Notes: a model not told the origin generated them from the sequence alone. A DNA stretch of 64,000 nt from Nitrosomonas oligotropha (GCF_900106555.1 NZ_FNOE01000014.1:1-64000), one strand, 5' to 3'; shown: positions 31,618 through 40,324, numbered from the stretch's first letter. A program made the numbers and translations.

Positions 31618-32181
31618 ATGTTATACACATTTACTCATTCAGTGATGCGACTAGTTGCTGCTCTGATTGTTAGCGGGGGAGTCAGCTTATCTGCGTATGC
31701 TTTTCCAATCGCCGCACCAGGTAGCGAGGGTCTTAAAGTAATTGCGACTGGTGGGGAAATCATCGCAACTTACGAAGGAAATTCCGCTTCATTCAGCAAT
31801 GATCTTTACTTGGGTTCTACTTTTATTTTTAATAACCACGCTACACCGGTTGGTACCTCGGTAAGCTTGGGAACCTTTGCTGCCGGAACCGAACTCATGT
31901 TCCGCATGCACGTCAACGATACTGGCCATGATTTTTTTACCGGTGATGCAAGCCGCAATCCGGATAGCCACGAACATGCGCGTGTTCAATCCGACTGGCT
32001 TCCGAACACCACATTGGTCAGTTTTGAAGATTTGTACAATGGGCCTTTTGACTACAACGATTTGAGTTTCTCATTTTCCAATACGATAGCAGCCGTGCCT
32101 GAACCGGAAATTTATGCAATGTTCCTGGCCGGGCTTGGACTGGTTGGTTTCTGCGCGCGCCGTAGAAAACAAAATGTCTAA
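31618..32181 (+). CDS. PEP-CTERM protein with DUF4114-like domain
   Basis: From the ATG at 31618 (AAAAAGGA upstream) the product has 187 residues. It starts with a signal peptide (cleavage near AYAFP). The middle has SFEDLYNGPFDYNDLSFSF, the pattern of DUF4114 domains (FEDL..DYND). It ends with a PEP-CTERM sorting tag: VPEPEIYAMFLAGLGLVGF followed by RRRK. Such tags send proteins through the exosortase/archaeosortase-like EpsH/XrtA route to the surface or matrix. The exosortase is not in this window. Exact role unknown. Confidence 0.88.
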   Translation: MLYTFTHSVMRLVAALIVSGGVSLSAYAFPIAAPGSEGLKVIATGGEIIATYEGNSASFSNDLYLGSTFIFNNHATPVGTSVSLGTFAAGTELMFRMHVNDTGHDFFTGDASRNPDSHEHARVQSDWLPNTTLVSFEDLYNGPFDYNDLSFSFSNTIAAVPEPEIYAMFLAGLGLVGFCARRRKQNV

Positions 32182-32200
32182 TTAATTATTTTTAACAGAG

Positions 32201-32233
32201 ATAACCCCGTTCCAAGTAACGGGGTTATTTTTT
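32201..32233 (+). terminator. Rho-independent terminator after the PEP-CTERM gene
   Basis: An 11-base perfect stem, ATAACCCCGTT with AACGGGGTTAT, around a 6-base loop, is followed directly by a run of T's (32228-32233). It lies 20 bases after the stop codon of the PEP-CTERM gene. Confidence 0.9.
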
Positions 32234-32388
32234 ACTAGTAGCTGTTCGATCTGTTCGTGTATATTTTTCTGGAATCAAGCTTAGTCACTGTCGCTGCAGT
32301 TTTGATGCGGCGTGCAACAAGTGCCGCTGATTATGAATGCGTGCTTGGCTGCATTTCGTGATTTTTGTCTAACACCGGGTGATGATTT

Positions 32389-32685
32389 ATGCCGCAAAAT
32401 ACCCCGCGCAATTGGTCTCAGCAAGTTACCGGAAACAGTAATGCTTTGGATCTCGAACAGGATGTTTTTACCTGGGGTGATCCGCTCAAAATCGCATTGT
32501 CGCTGAAGCATTCTGCTGACAACAGCTTGCGACGCAAGGCGGAACCATTTGCGTCGGCGATGGCTATGCTCAATTTCTATATCAACCGGGCGGGGAAGCA
32601 TTTGCCTGTGCAGCAACGTGAGGTGCTGGAAAAAGCCAAGGATGAGCTGCGCGTGTTGTATGGAAAGCCGCGTCACGGCGGTTAG
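32389..32685 (+). CDS. DUF3175 domain protein
   Basis: The 98-residue protein matches DUF3175 along its length: WSQQVTGNSNALDLEQDVFTW near the N-terminus, LSLKHSADNSLRRKAEPFASAM and MLNFYINRAGKHLP, then VLEKAKDELR. It is small, soluble and charged; its function is not known. The strong similarity to the family pattern makes it a real gene despite its size. A likely terminator follows. Confidence 0.85.
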   Translation: MPQNTPRNWSQQVTGNSNALDLEQDVFTWGDPLKIALSLKHSADNSLRRKAEPFASAMAMLNFYINRAGKHLPVQQREVLEKAKDELRVLYGKPRHGG

Positions 32686-32687
32686 TT

Positions 32688-32720
32688 CGCCGCCCCGGCG
32701 GCGGCTACGTAGCTTTTTTT
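32688..32720 (+). terminator. Candidate terminator after the DUF3175 gene
   Basis: CGCCGCC (32688-32694) can pair with GGCGGCG (32697-32703), and a self-complementary AGCTACGTAGCT-like segment with seven T's (32714-32720) follows. The very short loops make the exact fold uncertain, but GC-rich stems running into a T-tract right after the stop codon fit a terminator. Confidence 0.5.
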
Positions 32721-32787
32721 GATTCAGCCTGTCACAATCTGCAATTTCTTTTCGCCATCATTTGTTAATCCGATAGCCTTTTTACCT

Positions 32788-33426
32788 ATGAGTTACCTCA
32801 ACTTAACCGACAATCAATTCAACCCCAAAGGTTTCTGGGATCGGCCGCTGGAAAGTTTGAATCCGCCTGCAGTCCATGAGCTGGCGCTGTTCGATCAGAA
32901 TGGCTACGACTTGACCGATTTGGAGCAACGTTATGCCGAGGCTAACCTGGCGACCGCCCACGCGCACCGGGAACACCGGCATGCGATCAAGACGCCTTGG
33001 TTTACACAGCCGGAACGGGTGGAAGGCGCGGTGCTTAACCACAGTTTGTTATTCGAGCGCAAAGGGTACTGCGGTGAAGCGCTGGAGCAGCTCGAATGCT
33101 GGGCGCAAGCCAATCCGCTGATCTATAAAATCATCCGCATGCGCCCCAAGTGGGGACTGGATTTCAGTATGGACTATGCCGATCGCGCGGGCAATGTGTT
33201 TGAGGTGCTGCACTGGGAATACGACGGTTTTGATTACGCGGAAGTGGCTGAACGTAAACAGCAGCTGGAAGTTAAATTGGCCGCCACGGATTGGGACGAT
33301 GCCGCTGCCAGCATTCTGAAACAGAAAGATCAATGGCACCACCTCGATTTCTTCGCGCAAAGCGATTGGAAATGCCATTACTTCGGTATCGTCAAGGAAC
33401 GCTTTAAGATGGTGATTTGGGAGTAG
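32788..33426 (+). CDS. Conserved-looking protein of unknown function
   Basis: From the ATG at 32788 the product has 212 residues, is soluble and rich in Trp, His and acidic residues, with a segment IYKIIRMRPKWGLDFSMDYA and a C-terminal DFFAQSDWKCHYFGIVKERF. No signal peptide or membrane helix is seen. Codon composition and clean flanks support a real gene. I do not recognise the family. The in-frame extension back to 32719 lies over the preceding terminator and is not included. Confidence 0.7.
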   Translation: MSYLNLTDNQFNPKGFWDRPLESLNPPAVHELALFDQNGYDLTDLEQRYAEANLATAHAHREHRHAIKTPWFTQPERVEGAVLNHSLLFERKGYCGEALEQLECWAQANPLIYKIIRMRPKWGLDFSMDYADRAGNVFEVLHWEYDGFDYAEVAERKQQLEVKLAATDWDDAAASILKQKDQWHHLDFFAQSDWKCHYFGIVKERFKMVIWE

Positions 33427-33514
33427 AAATCTATCGCATCAACGCGCAGAGACCGCTGACTTTTCATAGGGCATTATTTCGTTAACCCGATTCAGTACAC
33501 GCTTAGGAGAACGT

Positions 33515-33886
33515 ATGTCAGGCCTCAAGGATCCCCGGGTGCTCTTCGCAGCGGAACGCACGCTGCTGGCCTGGAACCGTACCAGCCTTGCTTTGATCGC
33601 TTTCGGTTTTTTGGTTGAGCGTGCCGGCCTGCTATTGAGCGCCCTGGCGCCGGATCATGTGCATGCTTCCGGTATGGTGCTGACATTCTGGCTGGGATTT
33701 GCTTTCATCTTGCTCGGCGCGGTATCCGCCATTTATTCATCCCGTCAGTATGCGGTATTCCTGAAGACCCTGAATCCGGCGGAATTTCCCGAGGGATACG
33801 GAATCCGCTGGGGCATGCTGGTGAACGTCGCTGTGGCTATCTTGGCTCTTGGACTCATTGTCGTGCTTTACATCGGGCGCTTTTGA
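33515..33886 (+). CDS. DUF202 family membrane protein (YidH-like)
   Basis: The 123-residue protein shows the DUF202 signature at the N-terminus, AAERTLLAWNRTSLALIAFGF, and three membrane helices (about residues 20-45, 55-75 and 95-120). The family occurs as small inner-membrane proteins of unknown function. CTTAGGAGAACGT before the ATG is a good ribosome binding site. Confidence 0.87.
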   Translation: MSGLKDPRVLFAAERTLLAWNRTSLALIAFGFLVERAGLLLSALAPDHVHASGMVLTFWLGFAFILLGAVSAIYSSRQYAVFLKTLNPAEFPEGYGIRWGMLVNVAVAILALGLIVVLYIGRF

Positions 33887-34232
33887 TGTAGCCACTGGGG
33901 AACAAAGATGCCGTTTCGGGTCTGGCGATTCCAAAAGCAGTGCTTTTACAAGAAAAGCATATAATTCACTGTCGTTACACAAGGAACCTGAAGGGGTAAC
34001 CCGCCCCCGTTGTTCAGCTGGTGCAGGCCAGTATTTCTCCGATTTCTAAGGGAGTTCTCAGCGAACATAGATCGATTAGACACCCCCAAAAATAGTACAA
34101 CTTGCTTATAAAAAAAGTAGCGCTGCCCTATGGTTTAAATATTTACAGCAAATTACTATTCCTGTGCGAAATAGGTTAAAAATAATTTTATAAGTGATTT
34201 TCTAGATAATTCTAGTCTTGAAAGGAAAGAAA
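33887..34232. other. Intergenic stretch of about 346 bases without a supported gene
   Basis: The first half is GC-balanced and the second half strongly AT-rich toward the next gene. A 66-codon frame crosses it but starts inside the DUF202 gene and is not protein-like. GGGG...GATGCC near 33893 has the spacing of a sigma-54 site but poor flanking bases. I see no RNA gene or insertion sequence end that I can support. Confidence 0.5.
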
Positions 34233-34949
34233 ATGATCAAAAATAATAAATTAGTTAGCACAGTGGCATGCATTCTAGGATTGGCGGTACTGCCATCGGT
34301 TGCATCGGCCGGTTTAAGTGACCATACTTTTGCCTGGACAGGTGCTAGTGCAGGCAGCGCGCAGTTGGTGCTGAACGGCAGCACAACGTATACGGCAACC
34401 AATCGCGGCTGGGTTGACGAATTGGGTACCAACAATTTTGGCGGCGCGACAGGAAACTATATCGCGGGTACCTGCGGTTCATCCGATTCGTGTTTTGGAA
34501 GCGACAGGTTTGCGAATAACTATTTCGCATTCGACGTGCATCGCGCTATTGGAACCACTAGTGCTGTATTGAATTTGTATCAACCGGCGGTTGGAGAAAA
34601 CGGTGGCGCGAATGGCGGTTTCTTGAGCCAATCGGCTGCATTGTTGTACACCCTGTTCGATGTTTCCGGTAATCCACTAACCGATAGCGGTCTTGGAATT
34701 TTTAATGATTTGGCATCCGGTAATTCTTACGGTTCGATTTCAGTGGATTCATCAAGTAACGGCAGTATCGTATCCATTACGCTCAATGCGGCAGCAGTGG
34801 CTGCGATCGATGCGGCTTATAACAGCACCGGCACTTTCTTTATTGGCGGTACGGTGAGTCCCGTACCTGAACCCGCAACCTATGGCATGTTGTTAGCAGG
34901 TCTGGGTCTGTTGGGATTTATGGTTCGCCGTAAAAATCAAGTAGTTTAA
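34233..34949 (+). CDS. PEP-CTERM sorting domain protein
   Basis: From the ATG at 34233 (AAAGGAAAG upstream) the product has 238 residues. It starts with a signal peptide (cleavage near ASAGL), continues with a Gly/Ser/Asn-rich, beta-type region containing a CGSSDSCFGSDRF cysteine pair, and ends with the tag VPEPATYGMLLAGLGLLGF plus RRKNQ. It should be exported and processed by an exosortase. The cysteines may form a disulfide. Function beyond surface or matrix location is unknown. Confidence 0.9.
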   Translation: MIKNNKLVSTVACILGLAVLPSVASAGLSDHTFAWTGASAGSAQLVLNGSTTYTATNRGWVDELGTNNFGGATGNYIAGTCGSSDSCFGSDRFANNYFAFDVHRAIGTTSAVLNLYQPAVGENGGANGGFLSQSAALLYTLFDVSGNPLTDSGLGIFNDLASGNSYGSISVDSSSNGSIVSITLNAAAVAAIDAAYNSTGTFFIGGTVSPVPEPATYGMLLAGLGLLGFMVRRKNQVV

Positions 34950-34958
34950 TTTTCAATA

Positions 34959-34988
34959 GGATGCCGCTAGATATATCCGGTGGCATCC
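34959..34988 (+). terminator. Weak hairpin after the second PEP-CTERM gene
   Basis: GGATGCC (34959-34965) and GGCATCC (34982-34988) form a perfect 7-base stem ten bases after the stop codon. There is no T-tract, so it may be a factor-dependent end or an mRNA-stabilising hairpin, not a classical terminator. Confidence 0.3.
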
Positions 34989-35238
34989 ATCCAAGGTTCG
35001 CCCATTTCGTCGGATGCGCTTAAAACCAATTAAAGCCAACAAAAACCGGAACCATCCCAACAGCAATACCGGCAGTTGCAACCACAAAAACACCCTGATC
35101 GGGTGACCCAAAATAGCTGATTCTCTTTGTTTTTCGTGATGTATCAAATGCATCAAGAATATTTTGTTCCAGACTGAACCAATCAAAAGCAATGAACTCA
35201 TATGTGATTCTGTTTTTCTCGGCTCATCACAAAAGCAT

Positions 35239-35820
35239 ATGTTTTACAAAGAAGCGCTCAGTCTCCTCGCCATCGCAGTCACTTTGGCCGCGTTCATTCC
35301 ATACATCCGGGAAATTTTCCGGGGCTCGATCAAACCGCATATTTTTTCCTGGGTGATCTGGGGTGCGACGACGTTGCTGATTTTTGTGGCGCAATTGCAG
35401 GACAAGGGCGGTGCGGGTACGTGGCCGATCGGTGTTTCAGCTGGAATTACCATCGGCATTGCCTATCTGGCCTACTTGAAGCGTGCCGATGTAACGGTCA
35501 CTCGAGCCGACTGGGTATTTTTTATCGCAGCATTGTCTTCGTTGCCGCTATGGTACTGGACATCCGACCCGGTGTGGGCGGTGGTGCTGCTGACAGCAAT
35601 CGATGTGATCGGATTCGGGCCCACGGTCAGAAAAGCCTATCAGTTCCCGTACTCGGAATCACTGCAATTTTTTGCATTATTTACGCTGCGTAATGTACTG
35701 GTGATGCTGGCGCTGGAAAATCTTTCGGTGACAACCCTGCTATTTCCAGCCGTCATGGCCGTCATGTGCGTATTCTTACTCGTGATGATCTCTTATCGCA
35801 GGCGTGTTCTGGCGGTGTAA
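35239..35820 (+). CDS. Multi-spanning membrane protein of unknown function
   Basis: From the ATG at 35239 the product has 193 residues with about six to seven hydrophobic helices. The N-terminal part, IPYIREIFRGSIKPHIFSWVIWG, recalls PQ-loop/SWEET-like membrane proteins, where a PQ-like turn follows the first helix, but the PQ pair itself is not present. It is presumably an inner-membrane protein. The longer frame back to 35164 has no membrane-protein character. Confidence 0.7.
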   Translation: MFYKEALSLLAIAVTLAAFIPYIREIFRGSIKPHIFSWVIWGATTLLIFVAQLQDKGGAGTWPIGVSAGITIGIAYLAYLKRADVTVTRADWVFFIAALSSLPLWYWTSDPVWAVVLLTAIDVIGFGPTVRKAYQFPYSESLQFFALFTLRNVLVMLALENLSVTTLLFPAVMAVMCVFLLVMISYRRRVLAV

Positions 35821-35953
35821 AGCGCTCATTCCGTGCTTCCTGCGATAGGCTTTTTTTGATTGCACGGCATGACAACCATTTATCGAGTTGCAGTAAACTA
35901 GGCCGCTGATTTAAACAATCCCGCATTCCGGTGAAATCAACAGGGACTCAACC

Positions 35954-36166
35954 ATGGCTTACAAAGAATACAAAGTGCTATACGTGACGGAAGGCGGACT
36001 GGGAACGATTTTCCTGGGCGCGTCGGGTATTCCGATCAAGCGGCTGGAAATGACGCTGAACAGGGAAGCCGCGGATGGCTGGACGTTGGTGTTCCAGTTT
36101 GTCGAGCAGAAGCGGTTTTTGCTGTTTTGGAAACGGGAAGCGGTGATCATCACGCTGGCGCGTTAA
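35954..36166 (+). CDS. DUF4177 family small protein
   Basis: The 70-residue protein fits DUF4177: an N-terminal YKVLYVTE strand, the LNREAADGWTLVFQF pattern near residue 33 and a final hydrophobic strand. Members are small beta-rich proteins of unknown role. AGGGA lies about eight bases before the ATG. It precedes a TM2 protein by 14 bases. Confidence 0.82.
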   Translation: MAYKEYKVLYVTEGGLGTIFLGASGIPIKRLEMTLNREAADGWTLVFQFVEQKRFLLFWKREAVIITLAR

Positions 36167-36180
36167 GCATTGCCACGCCC

Positions 36181-36567
36181 ATGAAAAGCCAGGAAGCCAT
36201 CCGGGAAGACGAAGAACGCATCAGGCAACTTGTGCGTGCATTGCCGGATGACAAACGGCTGCAATTTTTCAAACAAGCCGAACAAGAACTGAAAGATCCG
36301 GATACTTACGCGGTGCTGAATTATCTTTTTATCGCCGGTCTGCATCATTTCTATCTGGGAAAAGCGCTGCGTGGCACGATCAATCTATGCCTATTTATTA
36401 CCGGAACAATCATGCTCTTCATCGGTCTTGCCGGTACCGGATTGCTGCTGATTATTGCGATCACGGTGGTTGAACTGAGAGATCTGTTTAATTCGCAAAG
36501 CGTGGTTCAGGACTACAATAATGAAGCCATGGAAAAAATCTATCATGCGGTGAGCCAGGATGAATAA
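36181..36567 (+). CDS. TM2 domain protein
   Basis: From the ATG at 36181 the product has 128 residues: a charged, helical N-terminus, then a TM2-type pair of membrane helices (about residues 52-100) beginning LNYLFIAGLHHFYLGKALRGT, in which the short turn and HxFYLG motif are characteristic. Function of bacterial TM2 proteins is poorly known. It overlaps the next gene by eight bases, so the two are probably co-translated. Confidence 0.85.
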   Translation: MKSQEAIREDEERIRQLVRALPDDKRLQFFKQAEQELKDPDTYAVLNYLFIAGLHHFYLGKALRGTINLCLFITGTIMLFIGLAGTGLLLIIAITVVELRDLFNSQSVVQDYNNEAMEKIYHAVSQDE

Positions 36568-37072
36568 ATTAACGAATCAGATTCTATCAGGCGCTGTTGT
36601 CACGCTACTGCTGGTATGCGCGCACAATGCCAGCGCCGAGAAAATATGGAATTGGCGTTATACAAGCGGCAGCGTTGTCGCCCGAGGAACACTCACGACC
36701 GCCGAAACTGCCGATGCGCAAGGCTTCTATCCAATTCTCAGTATTGCCGGACACCGCAATGGTGAACGCATTACCGGTTTGCATCCTACCGGTAAATCGA
36801 TTCCGGGAAACGAACCGTTTACGCTGGATAATCTGATCCGTATCGACGCGCAGGGACAGATCACGCCGCATGGATTCGGTTTTACCACGGCATCCGGCGG
36901 CTATGCCAATACTTTTTATGCCGAATTTCTCGCCACCCCGGTTTATATGGAAGTGTTCATTACACCGGTGAACTACAGCGAGCTGCCAATCAAATTTTCA
37001 GCTACGCCCGTGACCGAACCGGAAATCCAGTTGGATGCGCCGGTCGGCGGATCCGAAAAAATGGATGATTAG
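36560..37072 (+). CDS. Exported protein resembling PEP-CTERM proteins but without the tag
   Basis: The 170-residue product has a signal peptide (cleavage near NASAEK) and a domain with the pattern WNWRYTSGSVVARGTLTT, FYPILSIAGHRNGERITGL and PGNEPFTLDNLIR, which I know from PEP-CTERM-anchored proteins. Its C-terminus is acidic and has neither a PEP motif nor a hydrophobic helix. So it is likely periplasmic or secreted rather than exosortase-processed. It overlaps the TM2 gene. Confidence 0.75.
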   Translation: MNKLTNQILSGAVVTLLLVCAHNASAEKIWNWRYTSGSVVARGTLTTAETADAQGFYPILSIAGHRNGERITGLHPTGKSIPGNEPFTLDNLIRIDAQGQITPHGFGFTTASGGYANTFYAEFLATPVYMEVFITPVNYSELPIKFSATPVTEPEIQLDAPVGGSEKMDD

Positions 37073-37087
37073 GGAATTTCGCGCCAC

Positions 37088-37537
37088 ATGAAAAAAACGC
37101 TTCTGCTCATGTCAATTTTGCTGCTGATGGCTTGCGTGTCGCCCATGCGCAGCGACTTAGATCGTCACCAGAAGAAATGGCGGGAAGCGAATATCACGCA
37201 CTACCGCTTCGAGCTGAATATGATTTGTTTTTGCACCTTCAGGAAACGTATGCCGTTGCAGATCGAGGTACTGAACGGCCAAGTTGCCGCGATGACAGAT
37301 AACACGGGCAGGACGATTACGGCGGCAGATGCCGACTATGCTTATTTTTCCCGTTTCGCAACCATCGACCGGCTGTTCTCGGAACTGCAAGCGAGCTTGA
37401 ACGGCACGGCGGATCAAATCGCGGCGGCTTATCATCCGAGCTATGGCTTTCCAACCCGGATCAATATCGACCGCATCAAAAAGGCCGCGGACGACGAGCT
37501 GGGGTTAGCGGTGTCGGCGTTTGAACGGTTGCCTTAA
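37088..37537 (+). CDS. DUF6174-like lipoprotein
   Basis: The 149-residue product has a lipoprotein signal peptide with lipobox LMAC (Cys near residue 16). The mature part shows the DUF6174 pattern: KWREANITHYRFEL, CFCTFRKRMPLQIEVLNGQV, a central TIDRLFSELQ and YHPSYGFPTRINID followed by DDELG. Function is unknown. It lies 15 bases after the exported protein and likely belongs to the same transcript. Confidence 0.8.
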   Translation: MKKTLLLMSILLLMACVSPMRSDLDRHQKKWREANITHYRFELNMICFCTFRKRMPLQIEVLNGQVAAMTDNTGRTITAADADYAYFSRFATIDRLFSELQASLNGTADQIAAAYHPSYGFPTRINIDRIKKAADDELGLAVSAFERLP

Positions 37538-37556
37538 CCGCAAGATCTATCCTATT

Positions 37557-38795
37557 CTAGTTGGCGATGTCGCCGGTTTGATTGGCCCAGCCGCTGGCTT
37601 GTATTTTAATGCCGGTGAATTCATCGAGACTCAGGAAACCCAATCCGGCGAGTATGGATTGAATTGCAACGCCGTTGCCCTGTTCGTCCGCTTCGACCAA
37701 TTTCAATGCTTGGCCCAAACGTCCTTCGCGTTTCATCAAAGCCAGGCACATATCGTCGGAAATACCCAGTTTGTTGACAATCTGCTGAATTTCGATGCCG
37801 AGTAATTCGTCCAGCAGCGACAAAATGCCGACAATAAAGGCGCGTTCATGGTGATTTTTATCGTGCGGGCGCTCCACGGCTGCGATCAATTCCATCAATT
37901 TGCCGCGCTCCACCGCTGTTTGCATGCGCGCGCTGGGAATGCCATCTTCCGACTTGCCTGTGGTGTACAGCAGCAGTTGTATCCATTTCAGCAATTGCTC
38001 GCGTCCCATTAATGTGATGGCGTGCTTGATGGAATTGATTTTGCGCGGCAAATCGCCCGCCACGGAATTGACCATGCGCATCAGGTTATAACTGAGTCCC
38101 GGCTGGCGTTTGAATTCCTTTTCAATTTCTTCGTGATCGAGATTATCCGTCACCAAAGTCAATAATCGAAGCAGCGACAATTTCCCTGGGTCCGTGCGTT
38201 TGACCGACATCACTTCAGGTTTGGCGAAATAGTAGCCCTGAAACATCTGGAATCCCAATTGCTTACAGCGTATTTCCTGCTCCCGGCTTTCCACTTTCAG
38301 CGCCAGCAGCAAAACCGGCCAGCGTTTCAATGCGGTGACCAGTTTTTCCAGTTCATCCGCTCCAAGCGCCAGCACATCGACTTTGACGACGCTGACGATC
38401 GGCAGTAATTGCTCGATTTTGCTGTCGATGGCGACGATATTATCCAGCGCGAATTGATAGCCTTTTTGTTTCAAGTCGTTGCATTGCTGTAGAAATTCCA
38501 CCGTGATCTGTTCCGGTACCCTGACTTCCAGCACCACATGCTTGCTCGGCAACAGGCTGATGATGTCGCTCATGATCAGATCGAGATCCGCATTGATAAA
38601 ACCGCGCTGCTGCCCGAGCACATTCTGAATGCCGAAACGGCCATAAGCGTTGACGATCACGTTGGCCGACGCGGATAAATCGTCGGTGACTTTGGCTGCT
38701 TCCTGGGTTTCCTCCTGCCGGAACAGCAACTCGTACGCGACTAAGTTCTGATTGCGATCCAGAATAGGTTGCCGGCCAAGAAAATAACTTTCCAT
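37557..38795 (-). CDS. HDOD domain protein with degenerate EAL domain
   Basis: From the ATG at 38795 the product has 412 residues. Residues 1-200 look like an EAL domain that has lost catalysis: YFLGRQPILDRNQNLVAYELLFR has ELL in place of EAL, and other acidic metal ligands are missing. An HDOD domain follows (from about 205: LLRLLTLVTDN..., NSVAGDLPRKINSIKHAITLMGR near 290). Proteins of this YuxH/CdgJ type act in signalling and motility control without hydrolysing c-di-GMP. An in-frame upstream stretch to 38969 is not family-like. Confidence 0.9.
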   Translation of the reverse strand: MESYFLGRQPILDRNQNLVAYELLFRQEETQEAAKVTDDLSASANVIVNAYGRFGIQNVLGQQRGFINADLDLIMSDIISLLPSKHVVLEVRVPEQITVEFLQQCNDLKQKGYQFALDNIVAIDSKIEQLLPIVSVVKVDVLALGADELEKLVTALKRWPVLLLALKVESREQEIRCKQLGFQMFQGYYFAKPEVMSVKRTDPGKLSLLRLLTLVTDNLDHEEIEKEFKRQPGLSYNLMRMVNSVAGDLPRKINSIKHAITLMGREQLLKWIQLLLYTTGKSEDGIPSARMQTAVERGKLMELIAAVERPHDKNHHERAFIVGILSLLDELLGIEIQQIVNKLGISDDMCLALMKREGRLGQALKLVEADEQGNGVAIQSILAGLGFLSLDEFTGIKIQASGWANQTGDIAN

Positions 38796-39037
38796 TGATT
38801 CCTCCGCGTTGATCGATGAACGCAACTGCTTGTTCGGGTAAATGAAGCTGGAATATACGGTAGGGTGACGGTAGCCTAAAGCGGGAACAAACGGGGTTTT
38901 CCGTTCAGCGGGAGATTTGGTTGAGAATGTTCCGCAGCTTTTGGAGAATGAGCGCATCACGATCTTCATTTTTTAATTCAATATTGTATGATCTCAAAAT
39001 TCTTAATTTAATTAGTTGTCATCAGTTAATCCTTCTC

Positions 39038-40162
39038 GTGAATACTCAAAATATCCAAGATAGTTTTGACTGCCATCGTGCAATGCCAGAAGTTTCGTTA
39101 AGTGAATATGTGCGTTGTCGCAAAATTGAACTCGGTGAATGGGTTATGACAAGGCGGCGAATTTATCTGGATAAGTGTTTCTGGATTTGTTTACGTGATA
39201 CTCGTATTGGACGAATAAATGACCCAGTTGCTCATAAATTGCTTGATGGATTTCTACGAGGTGTGTGTCAGGATCGATTGATTTGCCCGATAAGTGATGT
39301 ACTTTTCTTGGAGCTACTAAAGCAAACTGATCTTCAAACCCGACTTGCAACAGCTGAGCTCATCGATGAGCTTAGTCGTGGTGTCACTCTTATACCGCAT
39401 CAAGAACGTGTCGCGGCGGAGATTACTCATTTCTTATACGCTCAGAGTGGATATACAGTACATGACTTAGAGTTACTCACGTGGTCGAAAGTCAGCTATA
39501 TATTGGGTATTCAATAATATCCTGTGATAGCTGCATTCCCTGCTGAAGAGCAGCTTGTTATTCAGAAAGCATTTTTTGATCACATGTGGGAGATCTCGCT
39601 CTCAAAAATGGTTGAAATACTAAGTAATGCCTTATTTCCAGATGCGCCGTATTCAGGAGATTTCGCTGCACGCCTCAACGAAAGTAATGCGAGGCATACG
39701 ATGGGAAATGAGAAGTTTCGAGCAAGTCTATAAGGATGAAATCTACGGTGTACTGGAGATTGCTGCGCCTATTGCTCGTGATGTCTTTGAAGGCATGCTT
39801 TTAAAATCAACTGGTCAAACTATCGAACACTCAACGAATGAACGTGAGTCAAAAATTCAAGCTACCCACAACTTGCTATGTGCAGCCATATCAAAGCAAT
39901 CTGTGAGACGGGCATTAAGGACTCTTCACATAGGTGCGCTTTTGCACGCTGCTGTTCGATGGAATCGAACACAAAAGATCGTTGTGAACGATTTGTACGA
40001 TTTTCACCATGCTGAAGCTGCATTGGGTTACTGTGTGTGTTTTTCACTGATAAACCTATGCAATCTCTTCTCGAACAGCATCATCTTTCAATAAAGGAAG
40101 ATTTTTCTTGTCAGATTACTTCATCACGTCAAGTTGCTGCCGCATTGGTGCACGATGACTAA
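39038..40162 (+). pseudogene. Broken gene for a PIN-like protein
   Basis: Three frames together read as one protein. The N-terminal part (IYLDKCFWICLRD, PISDVLFLELLKQ, IDELSRGVTLIP) ends at an in-frame TAA (39515-39517), and the same frame continues with FPAEEQLVIQKAFFDHMW. A frameshift near 39705-39712 leads to RSFEQVYKDEIYGVLEI and VNDLYDFHHAEAALGYC; a second near 40030-40043, in a GT/T-run, leads to FFTDKPMQSLLEQHHLS and the end at 40162. The spacing of Asp and Glu residues suggests a PIN-like nuclease fold; this is inference, and the family is not named. Start (GTG 39038 or ATG 39083) is uncertain. Confidence 0.8.
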
Positions 40163-40324
40163 TCTCTAAACAGTATCGGTAGTTAAGGAAAAGTCAGCAT
40201 CAAAATTTCACGAGAAATGTAATCAATACATTACCTCTGATGATCCGTAGATTCGTAACTATTTTTCCTTAGCTACTCAACATTATTTTTTATTTTATAT
40301 TTCAGAATTAACTATTTAAGAGAA

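Noticed and set aside
32281..32676. 131-codon minus-strand frame opposite the DUF3175 gene
   Set aside because: It is the antisense shadow of the DUF3175 coding region, which has clear family similarity.
33893..33908. Sigma-54-like GG-N10-GC before the second PEP-CTERM gene
   Set aside because: Spacing fits, but the flanking bases are poor and it lies over 320 bases upstream.
33849..34049. 66-codon + strand frame overlapping the DUF202 end
   Set aside because: It begins inside the DUF202 gene out of frame and its product is Ser/Gly-rich without domain-like features.
34953..35201. 82-codon minus-strand frame after the second PEP-CTERM gene
   Set aside because: It crosses a hairpin and an intergenic region, has no ribosome binding site and matches no family I know. 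The hydrophobic stretch could be chance.
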